Below are positions 1 through 6,312 of a stretch of 12,094 bases of DNA, piece after piece. Each line of letters opens with the position of its first letter. The first letter of the stretch is position 1. This stretch comes from Nitrospirota bacterium. Its GTDB lineage: Bacteria; Nitrospirota; Nitrospiria; Nitrospirales; NS-4. Under the pieces are notes generated by a model, which saw only the letters and a program-made list of their open reading frames with translations, made no database searches and was not told where the DNA came from. The stretch spans positions 1 through 12,094 of the forward strand of contig VBOF01000019.1 of the NCBI GenBank assembly GCA_005877855.1, read 5' to 3'. The position numbers and the translations under genes are program-made.

Positions 1-104
1 CCCTCGATATTCTTCTTGACGGTGTCGGACCGCGCGATGCCCTGGTCCTTCATCGTCATGATCCCTTCCCGCGTGAACTTCACCAGGCTCACATACACCG
101 GCAT
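1..104 (-). CDS. GYD domain-containing protein, N-terminal part (cut by window edge)
   Basis: Thirty-four codons plus two bases are visible, beginning MPVYVSLVKFTREGIMTMKD. The opening (short M-P-x-Y-V strand, then KFTxxG and an Ile/Met-rich helix) matches the GYD domain family, small proteins of roughly 100 residues with a ferredoxin-like fold whose biochemical role is not established. The start is well supported: AGGAGG (reverse complement of 111-116) lies six bases upstream of the ATG at 104. The gene is divergent from the desaturase gene, with 259 bases between the two starts. I saw no clear promoter for it. Only the N-terminus can be judged, so the family call is good but nothing can be said on completeness or function. 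Confidence 0.75.
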   Translation of the reverse strand, partial: MPVYVSLVKFTREGIMTMKDQGIARSDTVKKNIE

Positions 105-363
105 AGCACTCCTCCTTTCGCGGTTCGGCGAACGAGCCGAGGCCATCGATGTCGTTCTCGGTCGAATAACACCGAACTATCCTAGGATGATGACAATTCT
201 AATCCTGAACAATTAAGAGGCACAAGCTGCCAAACAATGGGATTGGATTCTGCCAGGATTTGTGGTACCGTGTGGCGTCAGTTCTTACGTGTCTTGCTAC
301 GGCAGCATTCCTTCGTGTTCTTGATCCTCCGTTTCCCCTAACTAGGAGATCGCTGCGACGACT
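105..363. other. Divergent intergenic region between GYD gene and desaturase gene
   Basis: This 259-base stretch is visibly more AT-rich than the surrounding genes, as expected for a region holding two divergent promoters. It contains the small palindrome TCCTAGGA near 180-187 and two copies of CTGCCA about 45 bases apart (one near 228, one near 251). I could not find a convincing paired -35/-10 on either strand, and no operator for a known fatty-acid regulator is recognisable. Confidence 0.4.
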
Positions 364-1233
364 ATGCCCACAGCCTCAGTCCAGACGCTGACTCGGCAGT
401 ATTGTTATGGGACGATCTTCCTCTTCGGTCTCGTCACAGTAGGCGCCCTGATCGGGCTCCCCACCTATGCCTATTTCTTCGACTACACGTGGGTGGATTG
501 GGCCATGTTCGGTCTCCTGTACGTCATCACCGGCCTGGGGATCACGGTTGGCTATCATCGTCTCCTTGCTCACCGGAGTTTTGACTGTCCGAATTGGGTC
601 AAAGGCTGCTTGTTGGTCGCTGGTGGATGGGCGCTGGAGAACTCGGCGCTCACGTGGGCCGCGGCCCATATCCGCCACCATGCGTGGTGTGACCAGGAGG
701 CAGACCCGTACAACGCACAGCGAGGGTTCTGGTACAGCCATGTCGGATGGATCTTTTTCAAGGACCCGTACGCCGATGACGAGAGATCCGCGTCGCGCCT
801 GCGGCAGGATCCGCTGGTGCTCTGGCAGCACCGGTACTACGCGCCGCTCGTGCTCTCTGGGCTGTTCTTACCCTTCGTGGTGGGCTATCTCTATAACGGC
901 TGGGTGGGCGGCCTTGGCTGTTTTCTGCTGGCGGGCGTGGGGCGCACCTTCTTCGTGCTCAATTCCACCTTCTGTATCAATTCCATCTGCCACCTCTGGG
1001 GCAGGCAGCCCCATACACGGGCGGACTCAAGCCGGGACAGTTGGGTGGTGTCGCTCCTGACCTTCGGCGAGGGGTACCACAATTACCATCACGCTCACCA
1101 GCGTGACTACCGGAACGGACCCCGATGGTACAACTTTGACCCTTCCAAATGGATGATCTTCGGACTATCAAAGATCGGGGCGGCTTGGAATCTCTGTCGC
1201 GTGCAGCCTGAGCGGACGCGATTTGTGTCCTAG
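364..1233 (+). CDS. Fatty acid desaturase (acyl-CoA/acyl-lipid delta-9 type)
   Basis: This 289-residue integral membrane di-iron desaturase would introduce a cis double bond into an acyl chain and so adjust membrane fluidity. All three histidine boxes of the SCD/OLE1-type family are present: HRLLAH at residues 65-70, HIRHH at 102-106 and HNYHH at 239-243. The additional NSICH element (206-210) typical of the family is also there. Hydrophobic segments lie at about 15-37, 47-63, 85-100 and 158-200. No fused cytochrome b5 is present, so electrons must come from a separate ferredoxin or cytochrome system. The ATG at 364 has an AGGAG (344-348) but at an unusually long distance of 15 bases, and no other start lies nearer. 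Substrate (CoA-, ACP- or lipid-linked) and regiospecificity cannot be read from the sequence. Confidence 0.92.
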   Translation: MPTASVQTLTRQYCYGTIFLFGLVTVGALIGLPTYAYFFDYTWVDWAMFGLLYVITGLGITVGYHRLLAHRSFDCPNWVKGCLLVAGGWALENSALTWAAAHIRHHAWCDQEADPYNAQRGFWYSHVGWIFFKDPYADDERSASRLRQDPLVLWQHRYYAPLVLSGLFLPFVVGYLYNGWVGGLGCFLLAGVGRTFFVLNSTFCINSICHLWGRQPHTRADSSRDSWVVSLLTFGEGYHNYHHAHQRDYRNGPRWYNFDPSKWMIFGLSKIGAAWNLCRVQPERTRFVS

Positions 1234-1249
1234 CGAAAGACGAAGGACC

Positions 1250-1555
1250 ATGATAACCCTTCATACTCCAGGACCTTGGCATATGCTGGTCTATCTCAAC
1301 GAGACGGGCGAGCAATCGCCTCCTCATATTGTCGGGCTTCATGACAACTACGAAGTGGCTGATTGTTGCGGAATTGATGAAACAACCGACCAGGCCAATG
1401 GGCGCTTGATTACCGCTGCTCCGGAACTTTTGAAAGCATGCGAGGCGGCAATCGCCGCCTTATCGGAGGATGCCCCAGGCTGTATGCCAACGGAAGCCAA
1501 TCGCATGGCGGTAAAACTGTGCCACGCCGCCCGTGACAAAGCCTGCGAGCTATAG
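1250..1555 (+). CDS. Small phage-associated HTPGPW-family protein, function unknown
   Basis: A 101-residue protein starting MITLHTPGPWHMLVYLNETG. The N-terminal HTPGPW and the later NGRLITAAPELLKACEAAIA are the two hallmarks of a very common small-protein family found mainly in phages and mobile elements (usual forms HTPGPW and NARLIAAAPELLEAL); no function is established. I chose the ATG at 1250, preceded by GAAGGA, over an upstream in-frame TTG at 1223 that would overlap the desaturase gene, because family members begin just before HTPGPW. Five cysteines occur in about 100 residues. Base composition looks less GC-rich than in the flanking genes, which is compatible with acquisition from a phage. 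The gene sits alone between housekeeping genes, with no integrase or other phage gene in view. Its stop codon overlaps that of larE on the other strand. Confidence 0.72.
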   Translation: MITLHTPGPWHMLVYLNETGEQSPPHIVGLHDNYEVADCCGIDETTDQANGRLITAAPELLKACEAAIAALSEDAPGCMPTEANRMAVKLCHAARDKACEL

Positions 1556-2392
1556 GTACAGAACGGAAGCTTGATTCGTGCTGCCGGGGCGGTAGCCGTT
1601 GGGATCGAGGGTCACGGTGGCGAAGCCCAGTGCGGCGAGTTTGATCGTGATCTGATCTCGCATCGCCGGCTCGAAGAGCCGCGCGAGTTCATCCTGTCCC
1701 ACCTCGACCCGCGCATGCCCACCGTGGTCCCGCACCCGCACCTGACGGAACCCCTCATGGAGCAGGAGCGCTTCGGCTGCTTCGACCCGTCGGAGCCGCT
1801 CCACCGTGATCGCCTCGCCGCGGGCGATGCGCGAGGAAAGACAGGCGGCCGCAGGCTTGTCCCAGTTCGACAGCCCCAGCCACCGCGCCGCCGCCCGGAC
1901 CGCCGCCTTGTCCATGCCGGCCTCCACCAAAGGGCTCCGCACACCGTACTCGCGCGCGGCTTGGAGGCCGGGACGATCGTCGCCGAGATCATCGCAGTGC
2001 GCCCCGTTCACGACGACGGCGAGTCGCAGGCGCGCGGCCATGGGCACCAGCGCCGAGTAGAGGTCCGTCTTGCACCGGTAACACCGGCTGGCGGTGTTCA
2101 TGACGAACTCAGAGTCACGGAGCTGATCAGTCTCGTGGATGATCTGGCGGGCGCCGATTTCCGCGCAGAGTGTTTGCGACACGGCTAGCTCTACGGCGGG
2201 GAAAGTAGGGGACACCGCCGTGACGGCAACGGCTCGTGCTCCCAGCACGTCGTGCGCCACTTTCAGGACGAGCGTGCTGTCGACGCCGCCGGAAAAGGCG
2301 ACGAGCACGGAGCCCATGTCGCCCAAGATCGCCCTGAGAGGGTCGAGCGCGAGGGCCTCCGACCCGACGTCATTTCGTGATGGAGACGACAT
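1550..2392 (-). CDS. larE: LarE-type ATP-dependent sulfur transferase (PP-loop)
   Basis: A 280-residue member of the LarE family. In characterised systems LarE adenylates the carboxylates of a pyridinium dinucleotide and delivers sulfur for the nickel-pincer nucleotide cofactor of lactate racemase LarA. The PP-loop ATP-binding motif SGGVDS is at residues 34-39. Three cysteines stand at family-typical places: C104 and C107 in RCYRCK, and C184 in AACLSSR. The last is the position of the sacrificial cysteine in Lactobacillus LarE; the three together characterise the [4Fe-4S]-dependent subtype. I start it at the ATG at 2392; an in-frame ATG at 2440 would run far into the upstream peptidase gene. 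The chosen start still overlaps that gene by 23 bases and has no clear Shine-Dalgarno, so translation is probably coupled. No larB, larC or larA is in the window, so the final substrate is uncertain. Confidence 0.87.
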   Translation of the reverse strand: MSSPSRNDVGSEALALDPLRAILGDMGSVLVAFSGGVDSTLVLKVAHDVLGARAVAVTAVSPTFPAVELAVSQTLCAEIGARQIIHETDQLRDSEFVMNTASRCYRCKTDLYSALVPMAARLRLAVVVNGAHCDDLGDDRPGLQAAREYGVRSPLVEAGMDKAAVRAAARWLGLSNWDKPAAACLSSRIARGEAITVERLRRVEAAEALLLHEGFRQVRVRDHGGHARVEVGQDELARLFEPAMRDQITIKLAALGFATVTLDPNGYRPGSTNQASVLYL

Positions 2393-3722
2393 TGGCGTCA
2401 ATCTTGGCTTCGGCCAATTTGGCGACGACGACCAGGGCATAGTGGTCGGGGTTGAGATACTTCTGGGCCACCCGTAACACGTCCTCTTTCGTCACGGCCG
2501 CGATCGCCTTGGGGTACTCATCGAAATAGCTCAGGCCGAGGCCGTGCAGCTCCACGAGGTTCAACAGCGAGGCCAGTTTCGCAGTGGTGTCCAGGCGCAG
2601 CGGGAAGCTCCCGATCAGGTACGCTTTGGCGTCGGCCAGCTCTTGGTCGCCGACCGGTTCGGTCCGGATGCGCTTGAGTTCCTGGAACACGCTGGCGAGG
2701 ACCTGGTTCGCCGCCGCGTTCCGGGTCTGTACGTGCACAGCGAAAGAACCCGGCATGACATTCGCTTCAAAGACGCTGCCCACGTCGTAGGCCAGGCCCT
2801 GCTCGTCGCGGATCCGGCGCACGAGTCGCGAGGAGAACCCGCCGCCGCCGAGGATGTAGTTCATCACCGCCACGGCGTAGAAATCCGGATTCCGCCTGTC
2901 AATGCCCACATGCCCCAGGACGATGGTCGCCTGCGTGAGGTCCTTGTCGATCAGCTTGAGCGTCGGCTTCGGCAACGGCTCCGGGGCGGGGAAGGCCGGG
3001 AGCGGGAGTTCTTGGGGCGTCCATCTGCCGAAATGCTTCTTCACCAGAGCGAGGGCCTCGGCCTCCCGGAGATCGCCGACGATGGCCATGATCGCGCGGT
3101 TCGGGCGGTAGAACTTGTCGTGGAACTCGACCAGGTCTTGCCGGGAGAGCTTCGTCACGGTCTTTTCGTCCCCGTTGGCCGGCCGCCGGTAGGGATGGCC
3201 CTTGAACACGAGCTCGTTAAAGGCCTTGGTGGCGATGATGCTCGGTTCGTCTTTCTCCGACTGGAGGGAGCCCACCAGCTCGTCGCGGACGCGCGCGACC
3301 TCCTTCGGGTCGAACTTGGGATGCATGAGAATATCCGCCAACAGGGTGAAGCCGATGTCCGCATCTTTGCGCAAGATCCGCAGTCTCGCCGTCGCGGAGT
3401 CTTCTCCTCCCTCGGCGGCCAGCTCGCCTCCGAGGAACTCGATTTGCTCGGCGATCTGGGTTGCGCTCCTGGTCTTGGTGCCTTCGTCGAGCATCTCCGC
3501 GACCATGTTCGACAGGCCGGCCTTGGCGTCCGGATCATAGACGGCTCCTGCTTTCACCAACACGTTCACTGTGACGATGGGCAGGAAGGGCTGGTCGACG
3601 ATGAGCACGGTCATACCGTTCTCCGTGACCACGCGGGTCGGTTTGATTTCAGCGGCGTGCGACGCACCCGAGAGGAAGCCATCACAGATGAGCGCGGCGA
3701 TGAGAAGTGCGGCGCGGATCAT
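2370..3722 (-). CDS. M16-family (pitrilysin-like) peptidase homologue lacking the zinc site, exported
   Basis: A 450-residue M16 protein with a signal peptide (basic start, hydrophobic residues 4-20, probable cleavage at SHAA near 21-24). The N-terminal M16 domain spans about 30-200 and the C-terminal domain about 205-430. Where active members have HxxEH, this protein reads NMVAE (residues 72-76, in the conserved frame GLSxM...GT), so both histidines and the catalytic glutamate are lost. The C-terminal substrate-contact elements are kept: GGGGFSSRL with R299 and the Tyr of GLAYD (Y312). This is the usual pattern for the non-catalytic subunit of a bacterial M16 heterodimer, comparable to the alpha subunit of mitochondrial processing peptidase. 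Its ATG overlaps the stop of the active partner (ATGA at 3719-3722), and GGGAGG lies six bases upstream, so the two are probably made in equal amounts. Confidence 0.9.
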   Translation of the reverse strand: MIRAALLIAALICDGFLSGASHAAEIKPTRVVTENGMTVLIVDQPFLPIVTVNVLVKAGAVYDPDAKAGLSNMVAEMLDEGTKTRSATQIAEQIEFLGGELAAEGGEDSATARLRILRKDADIGFTLLADILMHPKFDPKEVARVRDELVGSLQSEKDEPSIIATKAFNELVFKGHPYRRPANGDEKTVTKLSRQDLVEFHDKFYRPNRAIMAIVGDLREAEALALVKKHFGRWTPQELPLPAFPAPEPLPKPTLKLIDKDLTQATIVLGHVGIDRRNPDFYAVAVMNYILGGGGFSSRLVRRIRDEQGLAYDVGSVFEANVMPGSFAVHVQTRNAAANQVLASVFQELKRIRTEPVGDQELADAKAYLIGSFPLRLDTTAKLASLLNLVELHGLGLSYFDEYPKAIAAVTKEDVLRVAQKYLNPDHYALVVVAKLAEAKIDANVVSITK

Positions 3723-5092
3723 CGGGCACCTCCCATCGCCTCGGCACGGTCGGATCTCGACGGCAAGGGAATGAGGATGCCGACTGTGCGGGTGTCCTCG
3801 TTCAGGTATTTCTTGGCGACACGATGGACGTCCTCTTTGGTGATGCCTCGGAGCTTGTCCACATAGTCGGCGACGTACTGCCAGCCTGCCCCGACGGTCT
3901 CAGCCGTGCCGAGCAGCATGGCCTGTCGGAAGACGGAGTCCTGCTCGAAGAGGTAGCGGGCCTCCACCTGGTTCTTGGCCTTCTGGAGTTCGTGGTCCGT
4001 CGGCGGCTCTTTCTTGAGCCGATCAATCTCAGCCAGCACGGCCCTTTCCACGGCGGCGATTCTCACGGCGGGCTTGACAGTCGCGTAGAAGGTGAAGAGC
4101 TCGGGGTCCGCCGCCAATTCGTTGTAGCCGGCGCCCACCTGCAAGGCCAGTTTTTTCCGGTACACGAGCGCATCGTAGAGACGCGCGCTCTTGCCGGTCG
4201 AGAGGATGTTCTCCAAGACGGCCAGGGCGTGCACGTCGGAGCTCTTGAAGTTGGGCACCTTGTACCCGAAATAGAGGAAGGGGAGTTGCGCGTCGCGCTT
4301 CACCACGATCCGCCGTTCGCCTTTTTGCTCTGGCTCGACGATCGACGGCGGCGGGGGCGGGGACCCTTGGGGAATGCCTTCGAAATACGTCTTGATCAGG
4401 GGCAAGGCGGTCTCGGGCTTGACGTCGCCCACGATCACGAGTGTCGCGTTGTTCGGGACATAATGGGTCTCGTAGTAGACCTTGAGGTCCTCGCGGGTCA
4501 TCGCGTCCAGGTCGCTGAACCATCCGATGATGGGCCAGTGGTAGGGGTGGACCATGAAGGCCTGGGCGTTCATCTGCTCGACGAGATACGCCATCGGGAC
4601 GTCCTCGACTCGCAGGCGGCGCTCTTCCTTGACGACTTCGCGCTCCAACTGGAATTCCTTCTCGTCCAGCAGGAGCCCTTTCATCCGGTCCGCCTCCAAT
4701 TCGAGAGCGAGCTCCAGCTTGTCCGCGGCCAAGTTCTCGAAATAGGCCGTGTAGTCCTGGCTGGTAAACGCGTTGTCGTTGCCCCCGTTCTTTTCGATGA
4801 TCTTGGAGAAGACGCCCTTCCCGTACTTGGGGGTGCCCTTGAACATCATATGCTCCAGCATGTGGGAGAGGCCGGCCCGTCCCATGACTTCGTTACGGGA
4901 GCCGACCTTGTACCAGATCTGGACCGTGACGACAGGGGCCTTGGGCTCTTCCACGAGCAACACCTTGAGCCCGTTGGTCAGGGTGAATTCGTGGACCGTG
5001 AGACGGCCGGCCATCGCTTGCTGACCGGCAGGGATGAGGGTCAGAAGAGAGGCCACGCTCACACGGCACAGGATTCGCTGGATAGCGGTCAC
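3719..5092 (-). CDS. M16-family zinc metallopeptidase, catalytic subunit, exported
   Basis: A 457-residue pitrilysin-family peptidase acting outside the cytoplasm. It has a signal peptide (residues 1-28, basic R7/R10, hydrophobic 11-21, cleavage after AMA). The inverted zinc motif HMLEH is at 77-81, with E80 as catalytic base, and the distal zinc ligand is in VVKEERRLR (most likely E156). The C-terminal domain carries the family arginine/tyrosine region GKSARLYDALVYRKKLAL. I chose the GTG at 5092 because the signal peptide begins there, AAAGGGA precedes it at good spacing, and an upstream ATG at 5257 would add a charged, unrelated extension overlapping rlmN. It lies 16 bases after rlmN and overlaps the inactive M16 gene by four bases. 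The substrate is unknown; clearance of small peptides or processing of envelope proteins is inferred from the family. Confidence 0.93.
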   Translation of the reverse strand: MTAIQRILCRVSVASLLTLIPAGQQAMAGRLTVHEFTLTNGLKVLLVEEPKAPVVTVQIWYKVGSRNEVMGRAGLSHMLEHMMFKGTPKYGKGVFSKIIEKNGGNDNAFTSQDYTAYFENLAADKLELALELEADRMKGLLLDEKEFQLEREVVKEERRLRVEDVPMAYLVEQMNAQAFMVHPYHWPIIGWFSDLDAMTREDLKVYYETHYVPNNATLVIVGDVKPETALPLIKTYFEGIPQGSPPPPPSIVEPEQKGERRIVVKRDAQLPFLYFGYKVPNFKSSDVHALAVLENILSTGKSARLYDALVYRKKLALQVGAGYNELAADPELFTFYATVKPAVRIAAVERAVLAEIDRLKKEPPTDHELQKAKNQVEARYLFEQDSVFRQAMLLGTAETVGAGWQYVADYVDKLRGITKEDVHRVAKKYLNEDTRTVGILIPLPSRSDRAEAMGGAR

Positions 5093-5108
5093 AGGCTGTT
5101 CCCTTTCT

Positions 5109-6221
5109 CTAGGAGTGCGAATGGATCGGGATGGAGTGCAGACTGGGCGGACCGGACGGGCGCACGAGGACTGACGCCTCAGGCAGCGTTCCAAGCTGGC
5201 CACAGGCGCCCAGGATGTCCTGTCCTTTGCTTTTGCGGATGAAGGCGTCCAGCCCATGCCGGGTCAGGATCCCCTGGAAGCGCAGGACTCGTTCATCGGA
5301 GGGCCGTTGGTGCGGATTGCCCGGAAATTCGTTGAACGGGATCAGGTTGACCTTGCAGCGGATGCCTCGCATCAGCTTGACGAGCCGGGCGGCGTCCTGC
5401 TCCGTGTCGTTCTCGCCGGCCAGCAGCACGTACTCGAACGTCAAGCGGCGGCGTGGTTTCACGGGAAAGGCCCGGCAGGCCGCCAGCAGGCGCTCCAACG
5501 GGTACGCCTTGTTGACCGCCGGCATGAGCCGGTCCCGCTGCTCGTTGGTCGTCGCGTTGAGCGATACCGCCAGATTGACGCCCATGCGGGCCACCTGCTT
5601 GAGCCGTGAGCTCAGCCCGGCCGTTGACAGCGTGATCCGGCGTGGCGAGAAGCCGACTCCCCAACTCTGATTGGTGAGACGGAGGATCGCTTCCTCCACC
5701 GCCGTAGCGTTGGCCAGCGGCTCGCCCATCCCCATCAGGACCAGATTGGTAATCGGTCGGTCTTCAGGCAACAGTCTTTGTGCTGCCAACACCTGCCCCA
5801 CGATCTCATGGGCCAGGAGATTGCGCTGCAACCCCATCTGCCCGGTCAAACAAAACGTACAGTCCAGCGTACAGCCGACCTGGGTGGAGAGACATAGGGT
5901 CAGGCGATCAGTCGACCGGGAGGAGGTGTCTGGAATGAGCACGCTTTCGATGCGCTTTGCGTCCTCCAGAGAAAAGATGAATTTCCGCGTGCCGTCCTCC
6001 GACGTCAGGACTGTTGATGGCGCGAGCGCCCCGATGCAAGCCTCCGCAGCCAGCCGTGTCCGGTCGGCGTGGGAGAGGTCCGTCATGGCCGCGATGTCCG
6101 TGAGGCGGGCCCGGTAGAGCCAGCGGAGGATCTGCCGGGCGCGGTAGCGGGGCCAGCCCCAGGTGCGGACGAGCGTGGCCAGTTCGTCCGCGCTCAAGGC
6201 GATGAGGTCTACCGGGGACAT
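5109..6221 (-). CDS. rlmN: Dual-specificity 23S rRNA/tRNA adenine C2-methyltransferase RlmN
   Basis: A 370-residue radical-SAM enzyme that methylates C2 of A2503 in 23S rRNA and of A37 in certain tRNAs. The [4Fe-4S] ligands are C117, C121 and C124 (CTLDCTFC). The two mechanistic cysteines also align: C110 (in LTLC, seven residues before the cluster, like C118 in E. coli) and C340 in DILGACGQLG, the methyl-carrying residue. The N-terminal helical region contains QILRWLYRARLTDIAAMTDL, typical of RlmN. The GEP-like motif is visible as MGMGEP after the cluster. The natural end of the family is followed here by about 25 extra residues with a His/Ser-rich tail. The ATG at 6221 has only a weak Shine-Dalgarno; a possible TTGCCG/TAGGCT promoter on the minus strand would leave almost no leader. 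It is the first gene of the rlmN-M16-M16-larE operon. Confidence 0.96.
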   Translation of the reverse strand: MSPVDLIALSADELATLVRTWGWPRYRARQILRWLYRARLTDIAAMTDLSHADRTRLAAEACIGALAPSTVLTSEDGTRKFIFSLEDAKRIESVLIPDTSSRSTDRLTLCLSTQVGCTLDCTFCLTGQMGLQRNLLAHEIVGQVLAAQRLLPEDRPITNLVLMGMGEPLANATAVEEAILRLTNQSWGVGFSPRRITLSTAGLSSRLKQVARMGVNLAVSLNATTNEQRDRLMPAVNKAYPLERLLAACRAFPVKPRRRLTFEYVLLAGENDTEQDAARLVKLMRGIRCKVNLIPFNEFPGNPHQRPSDERVLRFQGILTRHGLDAFIRKSKGQDILGACGQLGTLPEASVLVRPSGPPSLHSIPIHSHS

Positions 6222-6296
6222 TGCGAAGCGAGCCTAACACAGCCTCCGGATGAGCGGCAAGCCACCCACACCCTCCTCGGAAGTCTTCATGCCCTA

Positions 6297-6305
6297 TGCT
6301 ATAAT
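6297..6305 (+). promoter_or_regulatory. Extended -10 promoter for the lytic transglycosylase gene
   Basis: TGCTATAAT gives a perfect -10 hexamer (6300-6305) with the extended TGn element. The matching -35 (TCGGAA, 6277-6282, 17-base spacer) is poor, as is usual for extended -10 promoters. Transcription would begin at about 6312-6313, which falls on the ATG at 6313. Confidence 0.55.
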
Positions 6306-6312
6306 CCCTGCC

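Noticed and set aside
16..216. A 66-codon open frame on the plus strand at the window start
   Set aside because: It overlaps the GYD gene in antisense. The GYD start has a strong AGGAGG and a recognisable family N-terminus; this frame has neither.
2544..3866. A 440-codon open frame on the plus strand opposite the degenerate M16 gene
   Set aside because: Antisense shadow with low-complexity His/Arg/Glu-rich translation and no ribosome binding site.
3707..5242. A 511-codon open frame on the plus strand opposite the catalytic M16 gene
   Set aside because: It mirrors the M16 coding frame, has no recognisable motif, and the opposite strand carries a signal peptide and intact zinc site.
6222..6265. 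Minus-strand promoter for rlmN (TTGCCG, 18-base spacer, TAGGCT)
   Set aside because: Both hexamers are mediocre and the spacer is off by one. The leader would be only a few bases long, so I kept it as a remark and not a feature.
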